A DNA stretch of 48,318 nucleotides from Marinitenerispora sediminis (GCF_003336425.1 NZ_QEIO01000029.1:1-48318), one strand, 5' to 3'. Numbered from the stretch's first letter, positions 1 through 8,715 are shown. Numbers and translations: made by a program. The notes: generated by a model from the sequence alone, not told the origin.

Positions 1-157
1 GTTCTGTGCCGGCCCACCGTTTGGCCCGCTCCCGCCACGCCGCGGCCAGGTCCTCCACGGAGTCGATCTCGACGACCAGCCACCCCGCGCCGGCGAGCCG
101 GTCCCGGGCCTGCCGCGCCGAGGCGGGAGCGGGCCAAACGGTGGGCCGGCACAGAAC
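1..157. repeat. 36-bp perfect inverted repeat ending at window edge
   Basis: Bases 1-36 are the exact reverse complement of 122-157, separated by 85 bases. The match stops at base 37 against 121. The outer end of the left arm coincides with the window boundary. Both arms lie in the DUF58 reading frame. The right arm encodes residues that fit the protein (a LCRPTVWPAP stretch), while the left arm replaces the expected C-terminus. A fold-back assembly artefact at a contig end is as likely as a real palindrome. Confidence 0.9.
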
Positions 158-1225
158 GGCGACCCGGGTCCGCGCGTCCGCCCGGCCGACCTCGGCGAGC
201 GCGTCGGCCTCGGCCGCCTGGAGGGCGCCGAGCACGGCGACGACCACTCCGCGGCCGGACGCGGACGCCCGGCACAGCCGCTCGACGGCGCCGTGCAGGG
301 TGGGCGAGGGCACCGGCCGCACCACCGCGAGCGCGTCCAGCACGCCCTCGGCGCGGCCGACCGCGCCGACTTCGGTCTCGCCGGCGAGCAGCCGCAGCTC
401 CTGGCCGGTGCCAAGCAGGTGCACGGCCACGGAGGCGGCGGCCGACACCGCGGTCTCCAGCGAGGAGTCCGGCCCGCCGCCGCCGTGCGCGCAGGCCCGG
501 ACGTCGAGCAGCACCGAGCTGTGCTCGCGCCAGCGCCGCTCCTCGCGGCGGACCATCAGCTCGCCGTGCCGCGCGGTCGAGCGCCAGTGCACCCGGCGCA
601 GGTCGTCGCCGTGCCGGAACTCGCGGGGCAGCGTGTCGTCCTCCCCGCTCCGGGCCATGGAAGGGGTCCGGCTGGACCCCTCGTCGGCGGAGCCGCCGCG
701 CGGCAGGCCGTCGAGTGCGACCACGGTCGGCGTGACCAGCAGCGAGACCCCCGACCCCAGGCGCCGCTCCACCTGTGCGCACCCCAGCGGATCGCGGAAC
801 GTCAGGGTGAGCGGGCCGACCGGGAAGCGCCCCCGGACCTGCGAGCGCACCCGGTAGCGCAGTTCGCGGGTCTCCCCCCGGCGCAGCCGCCCGAGGGCGA
901 ACCGCGGCGGGCCGCCGAGGGTGTGCGGGAGGGCGTCGTCCACGAGCACGCCGCTCGCCGGCAGGACCGAGCCGGTGTTCGCGACCCGGATCACCACGCG
1001 GGCGTCGCCGCCCACCGGCACACGGGCGGGGGTGAGCTCGCGGTCGTGCGTCACCAGCCGGGGTGCGCCCAGGACCGAGAGCGCGGACAGCAGCGGCAGC
1101 ACGGTGACCAGCACGCCGACCCGCACCAGGTCGCGCTCGCCCACCGCCAGCGCGCCCGCGACGATCACCGCGCCCACGCACAGGAACACCCGGCCACGCG
1201 CCGTGAAGGCGCGCAGGAACGTCAC
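1..1225 (-). CDS. DUF58 domain protein, 3' end cut by window edge
   Basis: From a GTG at 1225, with GGAGGTG just upstream, the minus strand stays open to the left edge, giving about 408 visible residues. Two hydrophobic segments lie near residues 13-27 and 34-52. They are followed by a beta-rich region and the DUF58 signature REFRHGDDLRRVHWRSTAR near residue 200. DUF58 proteins have a von Willebrand A-like fold and usually sit beside a MoxR ATPase, as here (65 bases downstream of the MoxR stop). The exact role is unknown; the pair is generally thought to act in envelope or metal-cofactor assembly. The family is usually only slightly longer than the visible part, so the stop should lie close to the edge. 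The last codons run into a perfect inverted repeat (1-36 with 122-157) and may not be genuine. Confidence 0.85.
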   Translation of the reverse strand, partial: MTFLRAFTARGRVFLCVGAVIVAGALAVGERDLVRVGVLVTVLPLLSALSVLGAPRLVTHDRELTPARVPVGGDARVVIRVANTGSVLPASGVLVDDALPHTLGGPPRFALGRLRRGETRELRYRVRSQVRGRFPVGPLTLTFRDPLGCAQVERRLGSGVSLLVTPTVVALDGLPRGGSADEGSSRTPSMARSGEDDTLPREFRHGDDLRRVHWRSTARHGELMVRREERRWREHSSVLLDVRACAHGGGGPDSSLETAVSAAASVAVHLLGTGQELRLLAGETEVGAVGRAEGVLDALAVVRPVPSPTLHGAVERLCRASASGRGVVVAVLGALQAAEADALAEVGRADARTRVAVLCRPTVWPAPASARQARDRLAGAGWLVVEIDSVEDLAAAWRERAKRWAGTE

Positions 1226-1289
1226 CTCGCCACCTCCCGCCCGCGCGGCGGGGCGGTCCTCGCCCGTTGTTTCATGGAGGTCCGGTGCG

Positions 1290-2279
1290 CTACCGCCGGT
1301 CGGGGACGGGGAGCCGGGCGACGAGGTCGCGCACGACCTCCTCCGGCAGCCGGCGCTCCAGCTGCGCCTCGGCGCTCGGCAGCAGCCGGTGCGCGAGGAC
1401 CGGCACGGCGAGGGCCTGGACGTCGTCGGGGATCACGTAGGAGCGGTTGTCGAGGGCCGCGAAGGCGCGGGCCGCGCGGACCAGGTGCAGAGTGGCGCGC
1501 GGGGAGGCGCCGAGCCGCAGGGCCGGGGAGGTGCGGGTGGCCGAGACGAGGTCCACCACGTAGCGCCGCACGGCGGGCGAGACGTGGATGGCGCGGACCC
1601 GCTCGACCATGGCGCGCACGTCCGCGGCCGTGGCCACGGGGCGCAGCCCGTCCAGCGGGGAACGCGCGCTGTGCGTGTCGATCATGTCGAGTTCGGCCTG
1701 CGCGGCGGGGTAGCCGACCGCGATGCGCGCCATGAACCGGTCGAGCTGCGCCTCGGGCAGGGGGTAGGTCCCCTCCATGTCGACCGGGTTCTGGGTCGCC
1801 ACGACCATGAACGGCCGCTCCAGGGGGCGGGTGGCACCGTCGACGCTGACCTGCCCCTCCTCCATGCACTCCAGCAGCGCGGACTGCGTCTTGGGGGACG
1901 CCCGGTTGATCTCGTCGCCGACGACGATGTTGGCGAACACCGGGCCGGGCTTGAACTCGAACTCGTGGCGGTCGCGGTGGTAGGCGCTCACCCCGGTGAT
2001 GTCGCTGGGCAGCAGGTCCGGCGTGAACTGGACGCGCTGCACCGAGCAGTCGACGGCCCGGCCCAGCGCCTTGGCGAGCATGGTCTTGCCGACCCCCGGG
2101 ATGTCCTCGATGAGGAGGTGTCCCTCGGCGAGCAGCACGGTGAGCGCGATGCGCACGATCTCGGACTTGCCCTCGATCACCGTCTCCATGGCCGACCGGA
2201 TCCGCTCCGCGGTGGCGAGGACCGCCCCGGCGTCCTCCGGTGCCCCCTCGACGTCCGTGGCCCGCGTATCGAGTGACAC
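1290..2279 (-). CDS. MoxR-family AAA+ ATPase
   Basis: This is a 329-residue AAA+ ATPase of the MoxR class. Walker A is GVGKT near residue 58, with Walker B (VVGDEINRA) and a sensor region (VVATQNPVDMEGTYPLPEAQ) following. The C-terminal lid domain ends in a short polar tail. I chose the GTG at 2279 because GGGAGGGG lies about 5 bases upstream; a more upstream ATG at 2342 would add unlike residues. MoxR ATPases work as chaperone-like oligomers on a partner, here the adjacent DUF58 protein downstream on the same strand. A transglutaminase-like gene often follows in this arrangement, but would lie outside the window. Confidence 0.93.
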   Translation of the reverse strand: MSLDTRATDVEGAPEDAGAVLATAERIRSAMETVIEGKSEIVRIALTVLLAEGHLLIEDIPGVGKTMLAKALGRAVDCSVQRVQFTPDLLPSDITGVSAYHRDRHEFEFKPGPVFANIVVGDEINRASPKTQSALLECMEEGQVSVDGATRPLERPFMVVATQNPVDMEGTYPLPEAQLDRFMARIAVGYPAAQAELDMIDTHSARSPLDGLRPVATAADVRAMVERVRAIHVSPAVRRYVVDLVSATRTSPALRLGASPRATLHLVRAARAFAALDNRSYVIPDDVQALAVPVLAHRLLPSAEAQLERRLPEEVVRDLVARLPVPDRR

Positions 2280-2602
2280 GTGTCCCCTCCCGCAGCGGCT
2301 GGTGTGTCGCAACGAGGCTAGGCGCAAAGCGGAGGTTTGCAAACCTGGATCGCCCGCCGGACCGGGCGCGCAACGCCCGGTGCCGCCGGGCTTCGCGCCC
2401 GGTCGCCGCGGCCCGCGCCCGCCGCGTGCCCGGGCGCGCCGGGCACCGGCCCCCGGCCGCCGCGCTTCGCGGCGCGCGGTCCGGCCCGCCGCGCGTGGCC
2501 GCGGTGGGCCGCCGGCGGGGCCCCGCGGGCGCTCCCGCGCGCCCGCCCGCGGCGACCTGCGGCTTTGGCGCCGCCCCCGCGGTGCGCCGGGGGTTGAATC
2601 TG
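2280..2602. other. Divergent intergenic region rich in hairpins, no gene
   Basis: This stretch separates the minus-strand MoxR gene from mraZ. It is extremely GC-rich and holds short hairpins, for example CCGGGCG/CGCCCGG near 2367 and CGCCGCG/CGCGGCG near 2459. Reading frames through it look like composition artefacts. The mraZ promoter starts just after it. Confidence 0.6.
2333..2346. promoter_or_regulatory. 14-bp perfect palindrome upstream of MoxR gene
   Basis: AGGTTTGCAAACCT is a perfect palindrome about 55 bases upstream of the MoxR start and stands out as AT-richer than its surroundings. It could be a repressor site for the MoxR-DUF58 transcript. No known operator consensus is recognised. 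Confidence 0.35.
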
Positions 2603-2630
2603 TTGACCGTGGGGGATAGTGGAGTACAGT
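2603..2630 (+). promoter_or_regulatory. mraZ promoter (sigma70-like)
   Basis: TTGACC (2603-2608) and TACAGT (2625-2630) are separated by 16 bases, matching a housekeeping actinobacterial promoter. The -10 element lies inside the array of MraZ-type boxes, the layout expected for autoregulation by MraZ. Confidence 0.65.
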
Positions 2631-2648
2631 GGAGCATCGTGGAGAAGG
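2609..2648 (+). promoter_or_regulatory. Four MraZ-type boxes with exact 10-bp spacing
   Basis: GTGG followed by G or A, then G, begins at 2609, 2619, 2629 and 2639, one helical turn apart. MraZ is known to bind direct repeats of TGGG-type boxes upstream of its own gene. The last box also forms a 6-bp inverted repeat with CTCCAC at 2655-2660, just ahead of the ribosome binding site, so the mRNA could also fold there. Confidence 0.75.
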
Positions 2649-2682
2649 GGACTACTCCACGGAGGTACGGGAGGTGCGGCCG

Positions 2683-3114
2683 GTGTTCCTCGGCACACAC
2701 ACTCCCCGCCTCGACGAGAAGGGGCGGTTGTTCCTTCCGGCGAAGTACCGCGACGAACTGTCGGGGGGACTGGTGATCACGAAGGGCCAGGAGCGCTGCC
2801 TCTACGTGTTTCCCGTGCCGGAGTTCGAGCGCGTCACCGAGGCTCTCCGCTCCGCTCCCGTCACCGCCAAGGCAGTGCGCGACTACAGCCGCGTCTTCTT
2901 CGCCAGCGCGTCGGACGAGGTGCCCGACAAGCAAGGGCGCGTCACCATTCCGGCGGGCTTGCGGACCTACGCCGGCCTGAGCCGCGAATGCGTGGTCATC
3001 GGGGCCAACACGCGCCTGGAGATCTGGGACGCATCGGCCTGGGCCGCCTACGAGGCCGAACAGGAACAGGCATTCGCGGATCTGTCGGAGGAGGTGTTGC
3101 CGGGGGTGCTGTGA
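2683..3114 (+). CDS. mraZ: Transcriptional regulator MraZ
   Basis: MraZ is a DNA-binding protein of the AbrB/SpoVT fold that represses or tunes the dcw operon. The 143-residue product starting at GTG 2683 begins [20 protein letters not shown], the typical N-terminus, and has two tandem half-domains with DEKGR near residue 11 and the matching DKQGR near residue 83. GGGAGGT at 2669-2675 sets this start; the longer upstream reading frame would add residues not found in the family and would run through the operator boxes. It is the first gene of the dcw cluster. Confidence 0.97.
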   Translation: MFLGTHTPRLDEKGRLFLPAKYRDELSGGLVITKGQERCLYVFPVPEFERVTEALRSAPVTAKAVRDYSRVFFASASDEVPDKQGRVTIPAGLRTYAGLSRECVVIGANTRLEIWDASAWAAYEAEQEQAFADLSEEVLPGVL

Positions 3115-3388
3115 CCGCACGGCATCGCCCGTCGGCCTCGACACCCGGCGCGGTGATCCGGAGGTCACGACCAAGCCCTGTCTGGTTCCGGCCTCCAGGC
3201 GCGACCACGGCCAGCTGACGCATCTTCCCCGGCGCCAGGTGGTCCCTCGGGTCCGCGTCTGGAGGCTGACCGGGGCAAGTCCCCAGGGGGAGGACGTCCG
3301 CGGGGGCGGACGTCGAAGGGGCCGCACGCGGCACGGACCGCACGAGGCGGCCGAGACTGGCAACGAGGAGTCGGGGGACACTGTGCTC
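3115..3388 (+). promoter_or_regulatory. Structured leader between mraZ and rsmH
   Basis: This 274-base stretch has no convincing gene. It can fold as a long stem in which 3189-3203 pairs with 3254-3268 (15 pairs, two G-U), enclosing a 6-bp helix (GACCAC 3203-3208 with GTGGTC 3239-3244, which competes for base 3203). GGGG/CCCC at about 3272-3284 and a 9-bp stem GACGTCCGC/GCGGACGTC at 3293-3314 with a GGGG loop follow. A conserved 'mraW' RNA motif has been predicted upstream of this gene in Actinobacteria. I cannot confirm membership without a covariance-model search. It could also act as an attenuator. Confidence 0.5.
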
Positions 3389-4345
3389 ATGGGCGAAACC
3401 GAGGCGGCGCACGTTCCGGTCATGCTGGACCGGATCGCGGAGCTGCTCGCGCCCGCGCTCGCCGCCCCCGGAGCGGTCCTCGTCGACGGCACCCTGGGGC
3501 TCGCCGGCCACTCCGCCGCCCTCCTCGCCGCGCACCCCGGCCTGCGGCTGGTCGGCGTGGACCGCGACCGCACCGCGCTGGCCCGCAGCGAACGCCGCCT
3601 CGCCCCCTTCGGCGACCGGGTGCACCTCGCGCACGCCGTGTACGACGAGATCCCGCGCGTCCTCGACGGGTTCGGCATCGACCGCGCGCACGGCGTGCTG
3701 CTGGACCTCGGCGTCTCCTCACCCCAGCTCGACGAGGCCGAACGCGGCTTCGCCTACTCCTACGACGCGCCGCTGGACATGCGGATGGACCGCACCCAGG
3801 ACCGCACCGCGGCCGACGTCGTCAACGGCTACTCCGCCGCCGAACTCACCCGCGTCCTCCGCGACTACGGCGAGGAGCGCTTCGCCGCCCGCATCGCGCA
3901 CGCCATCGTCCGCGAACGCGCCGCCGCGCCCATCGCCTCCACCCGCCGCCTGGCCGAACTCGTCCGCGAGGCCATCCCCGCCGCCACGCGCCGCACCGGC
4001 GGCAACCCCGCCAAGCGGACCTTCCAGGCGCTGCGCATCGAGGTCAACGCCGAGCTGGCCATCCTGGAGCGCACGCTCCCCGCCGCCATCGGGCGGCTCG
4101 CTCTCGGCGGCCGGATCGCGGTGCTGTCGTACCACTCCCTGGAGGACCGCATCACCAAGCGCGCCCTCGCCGCCCTCTCCACCGACACGACCCCGCCCGA
4201 CCTCCCGGTCCCGCTGCCCGACCGGCAGCCGGAACTGCGCCTGCTCACCCGGGGCGCCGAACTCCCCTCGGACGAGGAGAACGCCCGCAACCCGCGCGCG
4301 GCGTCGGCCCGGCTGCGGGCCGCCGAACGCATCCGGGAGCGGTGA
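3389..4345 (+). CDS. rsmH: 16S rRNA (cytosine(1402)-N4)-methyltransferase RsmH
   Basis: RsmH (MraW) uses S-adenosylmethionine to N4-methylate C1402 in the decoding centre of 16S rRNA. The product (318 residues from ATG 3389) opens with HVPVML and has the SAM-binding motif [16 protein letters not shown] near residue 29. The conserved segments [18 protein letters not shown] and [12 protein letters not shown] and the C-terminal SYHSLEDR follow. A GTG two codons upstream (3383) is an alternative start; the GGGGGA at 3374-3379 is better spaced for 3389. It is the second gene of the dcw cluster, after a 274-base leader. Confidence 0.96.
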   Translation: MGETEAAHVPVMLDRIAELLAPALAAPGAVLVDGTLGLAGHSAALLAAHPGLRLVGVDRDRTALARSERRLAPFGDRVHLAHAVYDEIPRVLDGFGIDRAHGVLLDLGVSSPQLDEAERGFAYSYDAPLDMRMDRTQDRTAADVVNGYSAAELTRVLRDYGEERFAARIAHAIVRERAAAPIASTRRLAELVREAIPAATRRTGGNPAKRTFQALRIEVNAELAILERTLPAAIGRLALGGRIAVLSYHSLEDRITKRALAALSTDTTPPDLPVPLPDRQPELRLLTRGAELPSDEENARNPRAASARLRAAERIRER

Positions 4346-4430
4346 CCCGGAGGTCGGAGACGACGGTGGAACGCGTCCGCCGGCGGAGGGGCCGGGACGC
4401 GAGCTGAGTGACAGGGAGGCGGGAGGCCAT

Positions 4431-4988
4431 ATGAGCACCGCGACCGAGGACCGCGGGCGCGGCGGGACGGGCGGCGGCCCGCGTACCCGCCCGGCAGCCG
4501 GGCAGAGCGGCGCCACCCGGGCCGCACCGCCGCGCGCACCCCGCGCCACCCCGCGCCGCACGCCGGCCCGGCCGCGCTCGGCCGCGCGGACCGTCCCGCC
4601 GGCGCCCCGGCCGGACCCGGGGGCCGCGCCGCGCATGCCGTTCGTGCTGCTGATCCTCGGCCTGCTCGGCGGTGCCCTCGCGAGCCTGCTGGTGCTGCGC
4701 ACGGTGCTCACCGAGGACGCCTTCGCCATCAGCCAGCTGCAGCAGGAGAACCGCGAGCTGGCCAACCAGGAGGAGGCGCTGCGCGAGCGGACGCTGCACG
4801 CGGAGTCGCCGGAGGCCGTGGCGGAGGCCGCCGAGCGGCTGGGCATGGAACCAGGGGAGGCCCCGCTGTTCATCGAGCTGGAGACCGGCGAGGTCCGGGG
4901 CGATGACAGCGGCGGCTCCGAGGAGCTGCCCGGTACCGGCGAGCAGGCGGAGGCGGGGGCGGCCGACTCCGCGGAGCGCGCCCGGTGA
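4431..4988 (+). CDS. ftsL: Cell division protein FtsL
   Basis: This is a bitopic divisome protein of 185 residues. A long basic, Pro/Arg/Ala-rich cytoplasmic tail (about residues 1-65) precedes one membrane segment (PFVLLILGLLGGALASLLVL, about 67-86). A coiled-coil stretch (SQLQQENRELANQEEALRER) and the segment ESPEAVAEAAERLGM, typical of actinobacterial FtsL, follow. The C-terminus is acidic and probably disordered outside the cell. FtsL bridges FtsQ and the FtsW-FtsI synthase. Assignment rests on topology, the coiled coil and position between rsmH and ftsI, since FtsL sequence conservation is low. GGGAGG-type purines lie upstream of the ATG. Confidence 0.88.
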   Translation: MSTATEDRGRGGTGGGPRTRPAAGQSGATRAAPPRAPRATPRRTPARPRSAARTVPPAPRPDPGAAPRMPFVLLILGLLGGALASLLVLRTVLTEDAFAISQLQQENRELANQEEALRERTLHAESPEAVAEAAERLGMEPGEAPLFIELETGEVRGDDSGGSEELPGTGEQAEAGAADSAERAR

Positions 4989-5097
4989 GCGAGGCGATCC
5001 CGGTGGGGGCGCACCGCCGTGCGACCGGGGCCGTGCGCCGCGTCCCGCACGCCAGCCGGGGGCACGACCGTATTCCGAGACCGGTGAGGAGGCGTCG

Positions 5098-7071
5098 GTG
5101 AGTCCGTCGCGTGAACCGCGTCCCCGCGACCCCCGCAGGCCCGCCGCGTCCACCCGGCGGGCCGCGGCGTCCAGGTCCGCGGGCAAGCCGGGCCGTGCCC
5201 GGGCCGGCGGCGAGCCGCCGCGGCGCCGCGCCGCGCGCGAACCGGCGCCGTCCCGCCGGCGCGCCCCCGAGGGAGCCGTCCCGCCGCCGCGGCGGCCCCG
5301 CGGCCGCGGCGGCGGCCGAACCCCGGTCCCCCCGCTGCGCCGGCGGTTCCGGCGCGGCAACCCGGGGCGGCGCATCAAGATCGCGGTGCTGCTGATGGTG
5401 GTCGTCCTGCTGATCTTCGCCGGCCGGCTGGTGCAGATCCAGGGCATCCAGGCCGCCGACTACGCCTCGGCCGCCTCCGACCTGCGGCTCAACACCATCG
5501 ACATCCCCACCACCCGCGGCGACATCACCGACGTCAACGGCAACCCCTTCGCCATGTCCGTGGCGGTGCGCACCGTCTTCGTCGACCCGGTGGACGTCCG
5601 CGACGACCAGCGCGACGAGATCGTCGACGAGCTGTCGGAGCGCTTCGACCTCGACCCCGACGAGGTGGCGGCCAAGGTCGACGCCGAGCCCAGCCGCTAC
5701 CAGGTCATCATGCGCAACGTCTCGCCGGCGGAGTGGCGGGAGTTGGACGAGCTGGGCTTCCAGGGCGTGGCCGCGCAGACCGACTACAAGCGCGTGTACC
5801 CCGAGGAGACCGGCGCCGCCAACCTCATCGGGTTCGTCGGCAGTGACGGGCACGGCCTGGAGGGCCTGGAGAGCATGCTGGAGAGCACGCTCGCGGGAGA
5901 GCCCGGCACCCAGCAGGTCGAGGTCGGCGCCGAGGGGACCCAGATCCCCATGGCGACCGGACTCGCCCAGGAGCCGGTCCCCGGCCGGGACGTGCGGCTC
6001 ACCCTGGACCAGGACGTCCAGTGGCGCGCGCAGCAGGCACTCGCCGAACGCGTCACCGACCTCGACGCCGAAGGGGGCAGCGTGATCGTCATGCGCCCCA
6101 CCGGCGAGATCGTCGCCATGGCCAGCTACCCCACCTACGACCCCAACGACATCCAGGACTCGACCCCCGAGCAGCGCGGCAACGGCGCGGTGGCGGTCGC
6201 GTTCGAACCCGGGAGCACCAACAAGGTCATCACGGCGGCCGGCGCGCTGGAGGAGGGGCTGACCACCCCCGAGACCGTCTACACGGTGCCCTATGCCATC
6301 CAGCGCTACGACCAGACCTTCCGCGACTCGCACTTCCACGAGACCCAGCGGCTGACCCTGAACGGGATCATGGCGCAGTCCAGCAACGTCGGCACCATCC
6401 AGGTGGCCGAGCAGCTCGGCGCGGACGGGCTGTACACCTACCTCGGGAAGTTCGGCTTCGGCAAGCCCACGGGACTGGACCTGCCCGGTGAGAACGCCGG
6501 CATCCTGACCGACCCCGACGACTGGTGGGGCACCCAGCTCCCCTCGGTCTCGTTCGGGCAGGGCATCTCGGTCAACGCGGTGCAGATGGCCAGCGTCTAC
6601 GCCACGATCGCCAACGACGGCGTCCGGGTGGAACCGCAGGTCGTCGCCGGGACCGTCGACGAGGGCGGGGAGTTCACCGCGTCCCCCGAGCCCCGCCAGG
6701 AGCAGGTCGTCAGCGCCGACACCGCGGAGGAGCTGCGGCTGATGCTGGAGGCGGTCACCGGCGAGGAGGGCACGGCGGAGCAGGCCCAGATCCCCGGCTA
6801 CCGCGTCGCGGGCAAGACCGGAACCGCCAACCGGGTCAACCCCGAGACCGGGCGCTACGCCGGCGGCGGCTACACCAGCACCTTCGTGGGGATGGCGCCG
6901 GCCGACGACCCGGAGCTGATCGTGCAGGTGGTGCTGCACGGCCCGCAGCGCGACTACTACGGGGGCGAGGCCGCCGCACCGGTCTTCACCGACGTGATGT
7001 CCTTCTCACTGAAGACGCTGCAGATCCCGCCGACCGGCACGGAGCCGCCCAACATCCGCCTGGAGGAGTGA
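5098..7071 (+). CDS. ftsI: Septal peptidoglycan transpeptidase FtsI (PBP3, class B PBP)
   Basis: FtsI cross-links septal peptidoglycan. From GTG 5098 (GAGGAGG at 5086-5092) the protein has 657 residues. An Arg/Pro-rich cytoplasmic tail of about 90 residues comes first, then one membrane helix (about 93-113), the PBP dimerisation domain (starting near RGDITDVNGNPFA) and the transpeptidase domain. The catalytic motifs are all present: STNK with Ser373, SSN at 428-430 and KTG at 573-575. There is no PASTA domain. It follows ftsL by 109 bases and precedes murE. It is the expected partner of FtsW and a target of beta-lactams. Confidence 0.96.
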   Translation: MSPSREPRPRDPRRPAASTRRAAASRSAGKPGRARAGGEPPRRRAAREPAPSRRRAPEGAVPPPRRPRGRGGGRTPVPPLRRRFRRGNPGRRIKIAVLLMVVVLLIFAGRLVQIQGIQAADYASAASDLRLNTIDIPTTRGDITDVNGNPFAMSVAVRTVFVDPVDVRDDQRDEIVDELSERFDLDPDEVAAKVDAEPSRYQVIMRNVSPAEWRELDELGFQGVAAQTDYKRVYPEETGAANLIGFVGSDGHGLEGLESMLESTLAGEPGTQQVEVGAEGTQIPMATGLAQEPVPGRDVRLTLDQDVQWRAQQALAERVTDLDAEGGSVIVMRPTGEIVAMASYPTYDPNDIQDSTPEQRGNGAVAVAFEPGSTNKVITAAGALEEGLTTPETVYTVPYAIQRYDQTFRDSHFHETQRLTLNGIMAQSSNVGTIQVAEQLGADGLYTYLGKFGFGKPTGLDLPGENAGILTDPDDWWGTQLPSVSFGQGISVNAVQMASVYATIANDGVRVEPQVVAGTVDEGGEFTASPEPRQEQVVSADTAEELRLMLEAVTGEEGTAEQAQIPGYRVAGKTGTANRVNPETGRYAGGGYTSTFVGMAPADDPELIVQVVLHGPQRDYYGGEAAAPVFTDVMSFSLKTLQIPPTGTEPPNIRLEE

Positions 7072-7095
7072 ACCGGCCGCCCCGCCGACGAAGAA

Positions 7096-7126
7096 TTAAC
7101 CCCCGCCGCCCGCCAGCCGATAGCCT
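7096..7126 (+). promoter_or_regulatory. Candidate promoter for a leaderless murE mRNA
   Basis: TAGCCT at 7121-7126 ends six bases before the murE GTG at 7133, and TTAACC at 7096-7101 could be the -35 (19-base spacer). No purine-rich ribosome binding site precedes murE. A -10 element at this distance is the usual sign of a transcript starting at the start codon. Confidence 0.5.
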
Positions 7127-7132
7127 CACGAC

Positions 7133-8707
7133 GTGCCACCGGTAATGCGACCTGACCAGAACCAGCTCCGTCCGCTGTCCGGCCTCGCCCAGCTCCTGGG
7201 CGCGGCCCCCACGTCCGGGGACGCCCCGGACACGGTGGAAGGGGAGTCCCGCCCCGTCACGGAGACGACGATCACCGGGATCACCCACGACTCCCGTGCG
7301 GTGCGGCCCGGGGACCTCTACGCGGCGCTGCCCGGAGCCAGAGCGCACGGCGCCGAGTTCGCCGCCCAGGCCGCGGCCGCCGGAGCGGTGGCGATCCTCA
7401 CCGACCCCGCCGGCGCCGACCGCGCCGCCGCGACCGGGCTTCCGGTGCTCGCGGTGCCCGCCCCGCGCGCCCGCCTCGGCGAGGTGGCCGCCTGGGTCTA
7501 CGGCCATCCGGGCGAGGACCTGCTGCTGATCGGCACCACCGGAACCAGCGGCAAGACCAGCGTCAGCTACCTGGTGGAGTCCGGCCTGCGGGCCGCCGGG
7601 CTGCGCACAGGGCTGATCGGCACCGTCGAGATCCGGATCGGCGACGAGCGCGTCGACTCCGCGCTCACCACGCCGGAGGCCACCGAGCTGCACGGCCTGT
7701 TCGCCGTCATGCGCGAGCGGGGCGTCGACGCCGCGGCCATGGAGGTGTCGAGCCACGCCCTGGCCCTGGGCCGGGTCGGCGGCGCGAGATTCGACGTCGC
7801 CGTCTTCACCAACCTCTCGCAGGACCACCTGGACTTCCACGCGGACCTGCGCGACTACTTCGACACCAAGGCCCGGCTGTTCACCCCGGAACTCGCCCGG
7901 GTGGCGGTGGTCAACCGCGACGACCGGTTCGGCCGCGCGCTCGTCGACATGGTCGCGGCGCGCGGCGAGATCCCGGTGACCACGTTCTCCGCCGAGGGCG
8001 ACCCCGAGGCCGACTGGCGCGCCGTGGACGTCGAACTGGGCCCCGAGGGCAGCGTGTTCCGGGTGGTCGGCCCCGGCGGGCTGGAGGTCGACGCCGCCGT
8101 GCGGCTGCCCGGCCCCTTCAACGTCTCCAACGCGCTGGCGGCGATCGTCGGACTCGTCGAGGGCGGCGTCCCGCTGGAGGCCGCGCTGCGCGGCGTGGCC
8201 GCCGCCGCGGGCGTCCCCGGCCGGATGGAGCGGGTCGACGAGGGCCAGAACTTCACCGCCCTCGTCGACTACTCTCACAAACCCGGCGCGGTGGAGGCGG
8301 TCCTCGGATCCCTGCGGACGGTGACCGAGGGGCGGCTGACCATCGTCCTGGGCTGCGGGGGCGACCGCGACCGCGCCAAGCGCCCGCTGATGGGTGAGGT
8401 CGCCGCACGGCTCGCCGACGCGGTCATCCTCACCGACGACAACCCGCGCAGTGAGGATTCCATCACGATCATCACCAGCATGCTGGACGGGGTGGCGAAG
8501 GTGCCGGCGGGGGAGCGGGCCCGGGTGACCGTGGAGCCGGACCGCGCAGCCGCCATCGAGATGGCCGTGGAGCGCGCCAAGCCGGGCGACGTGGTGGTCG
8601 TGGCCGGCAAGGGGCACGAGCGCGGCCAGTACGTGGGCGACCGCGTGCTGCCGTTCGACGACCGCGAGGTGCTGCGTGATGCGCTGCGATGGCGCGTCGG
8701 CGGCTGA
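7133..8707 (+). CDS. murE: UDP-MurNAc-L-Ala-D-Glu:meso-DAP ligase MurE
   Basis: MurE adds the third amino acid to the UDP-MurNAc dipeptide, using ATP. The product has 524 residues in the three-domain Mur ligase layout: an N-terminal UMP-binding domain with the DSRAVRPGDLYAALPG motif near residue 49, the P-loop GTTGTSGKTS near 134, and a C-terminal domain carrying DNPR near 436. DNPR is the motif known to select meso-diaminopimelate. GTG 7133 is taken as start; ATG 7145 is an alternative. Neither has a ribosome binding site, so the mRNA may be leaderless. A minisatellite begins nine bases after the stop codon, where murF would normally follow directly. Confidence 0.96.
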   Translation: MPPVMRPDQNQLRPLSGLAQLLGAAPTSGDAPDTVEGESRPVTETTITGITHDSRAVRPGDLYAALPGARAHGAEFAAQAAAAGAVAILTDPAGADRAAATGLPVLAVPAPRARLGEVAAWVYGHPGEDLLLIGTTGTSGKTSVSYLVESGLRAAGLRTGLIGTVEIRIGDERVDSALTTPEATELHGLFAVMRERGVDAAAMEVSSHALALGRVGGARFDVAVFTNLSQDHLDFHADLRDYFDTKARLFTPELARVAVVNRDDRFGRALVDMVAARGEIPVTTFSAEGDPEADWRAVDVELGPEGSVFRVVGPGGLEVDAAVRLPGPFNVSNALAAIVGLVEGGVPLEAALRGVAAAAGVPGRMERVDEGQNFTALVDYSHKPGAVEAVLGSLRTVTEGRLTIVLGCGGDRDRAKRPLMGEVAARLADAVILTDDNPRSEDSITIITSMLDGVAKVPAGERARVTVEPDRAAAIEMAVERAKPGDVVVVAGKGHERGQYVGDRVLPFDDREVLRDALRWRVGG

Positions 8708-8715
8708 GCCCCGGG

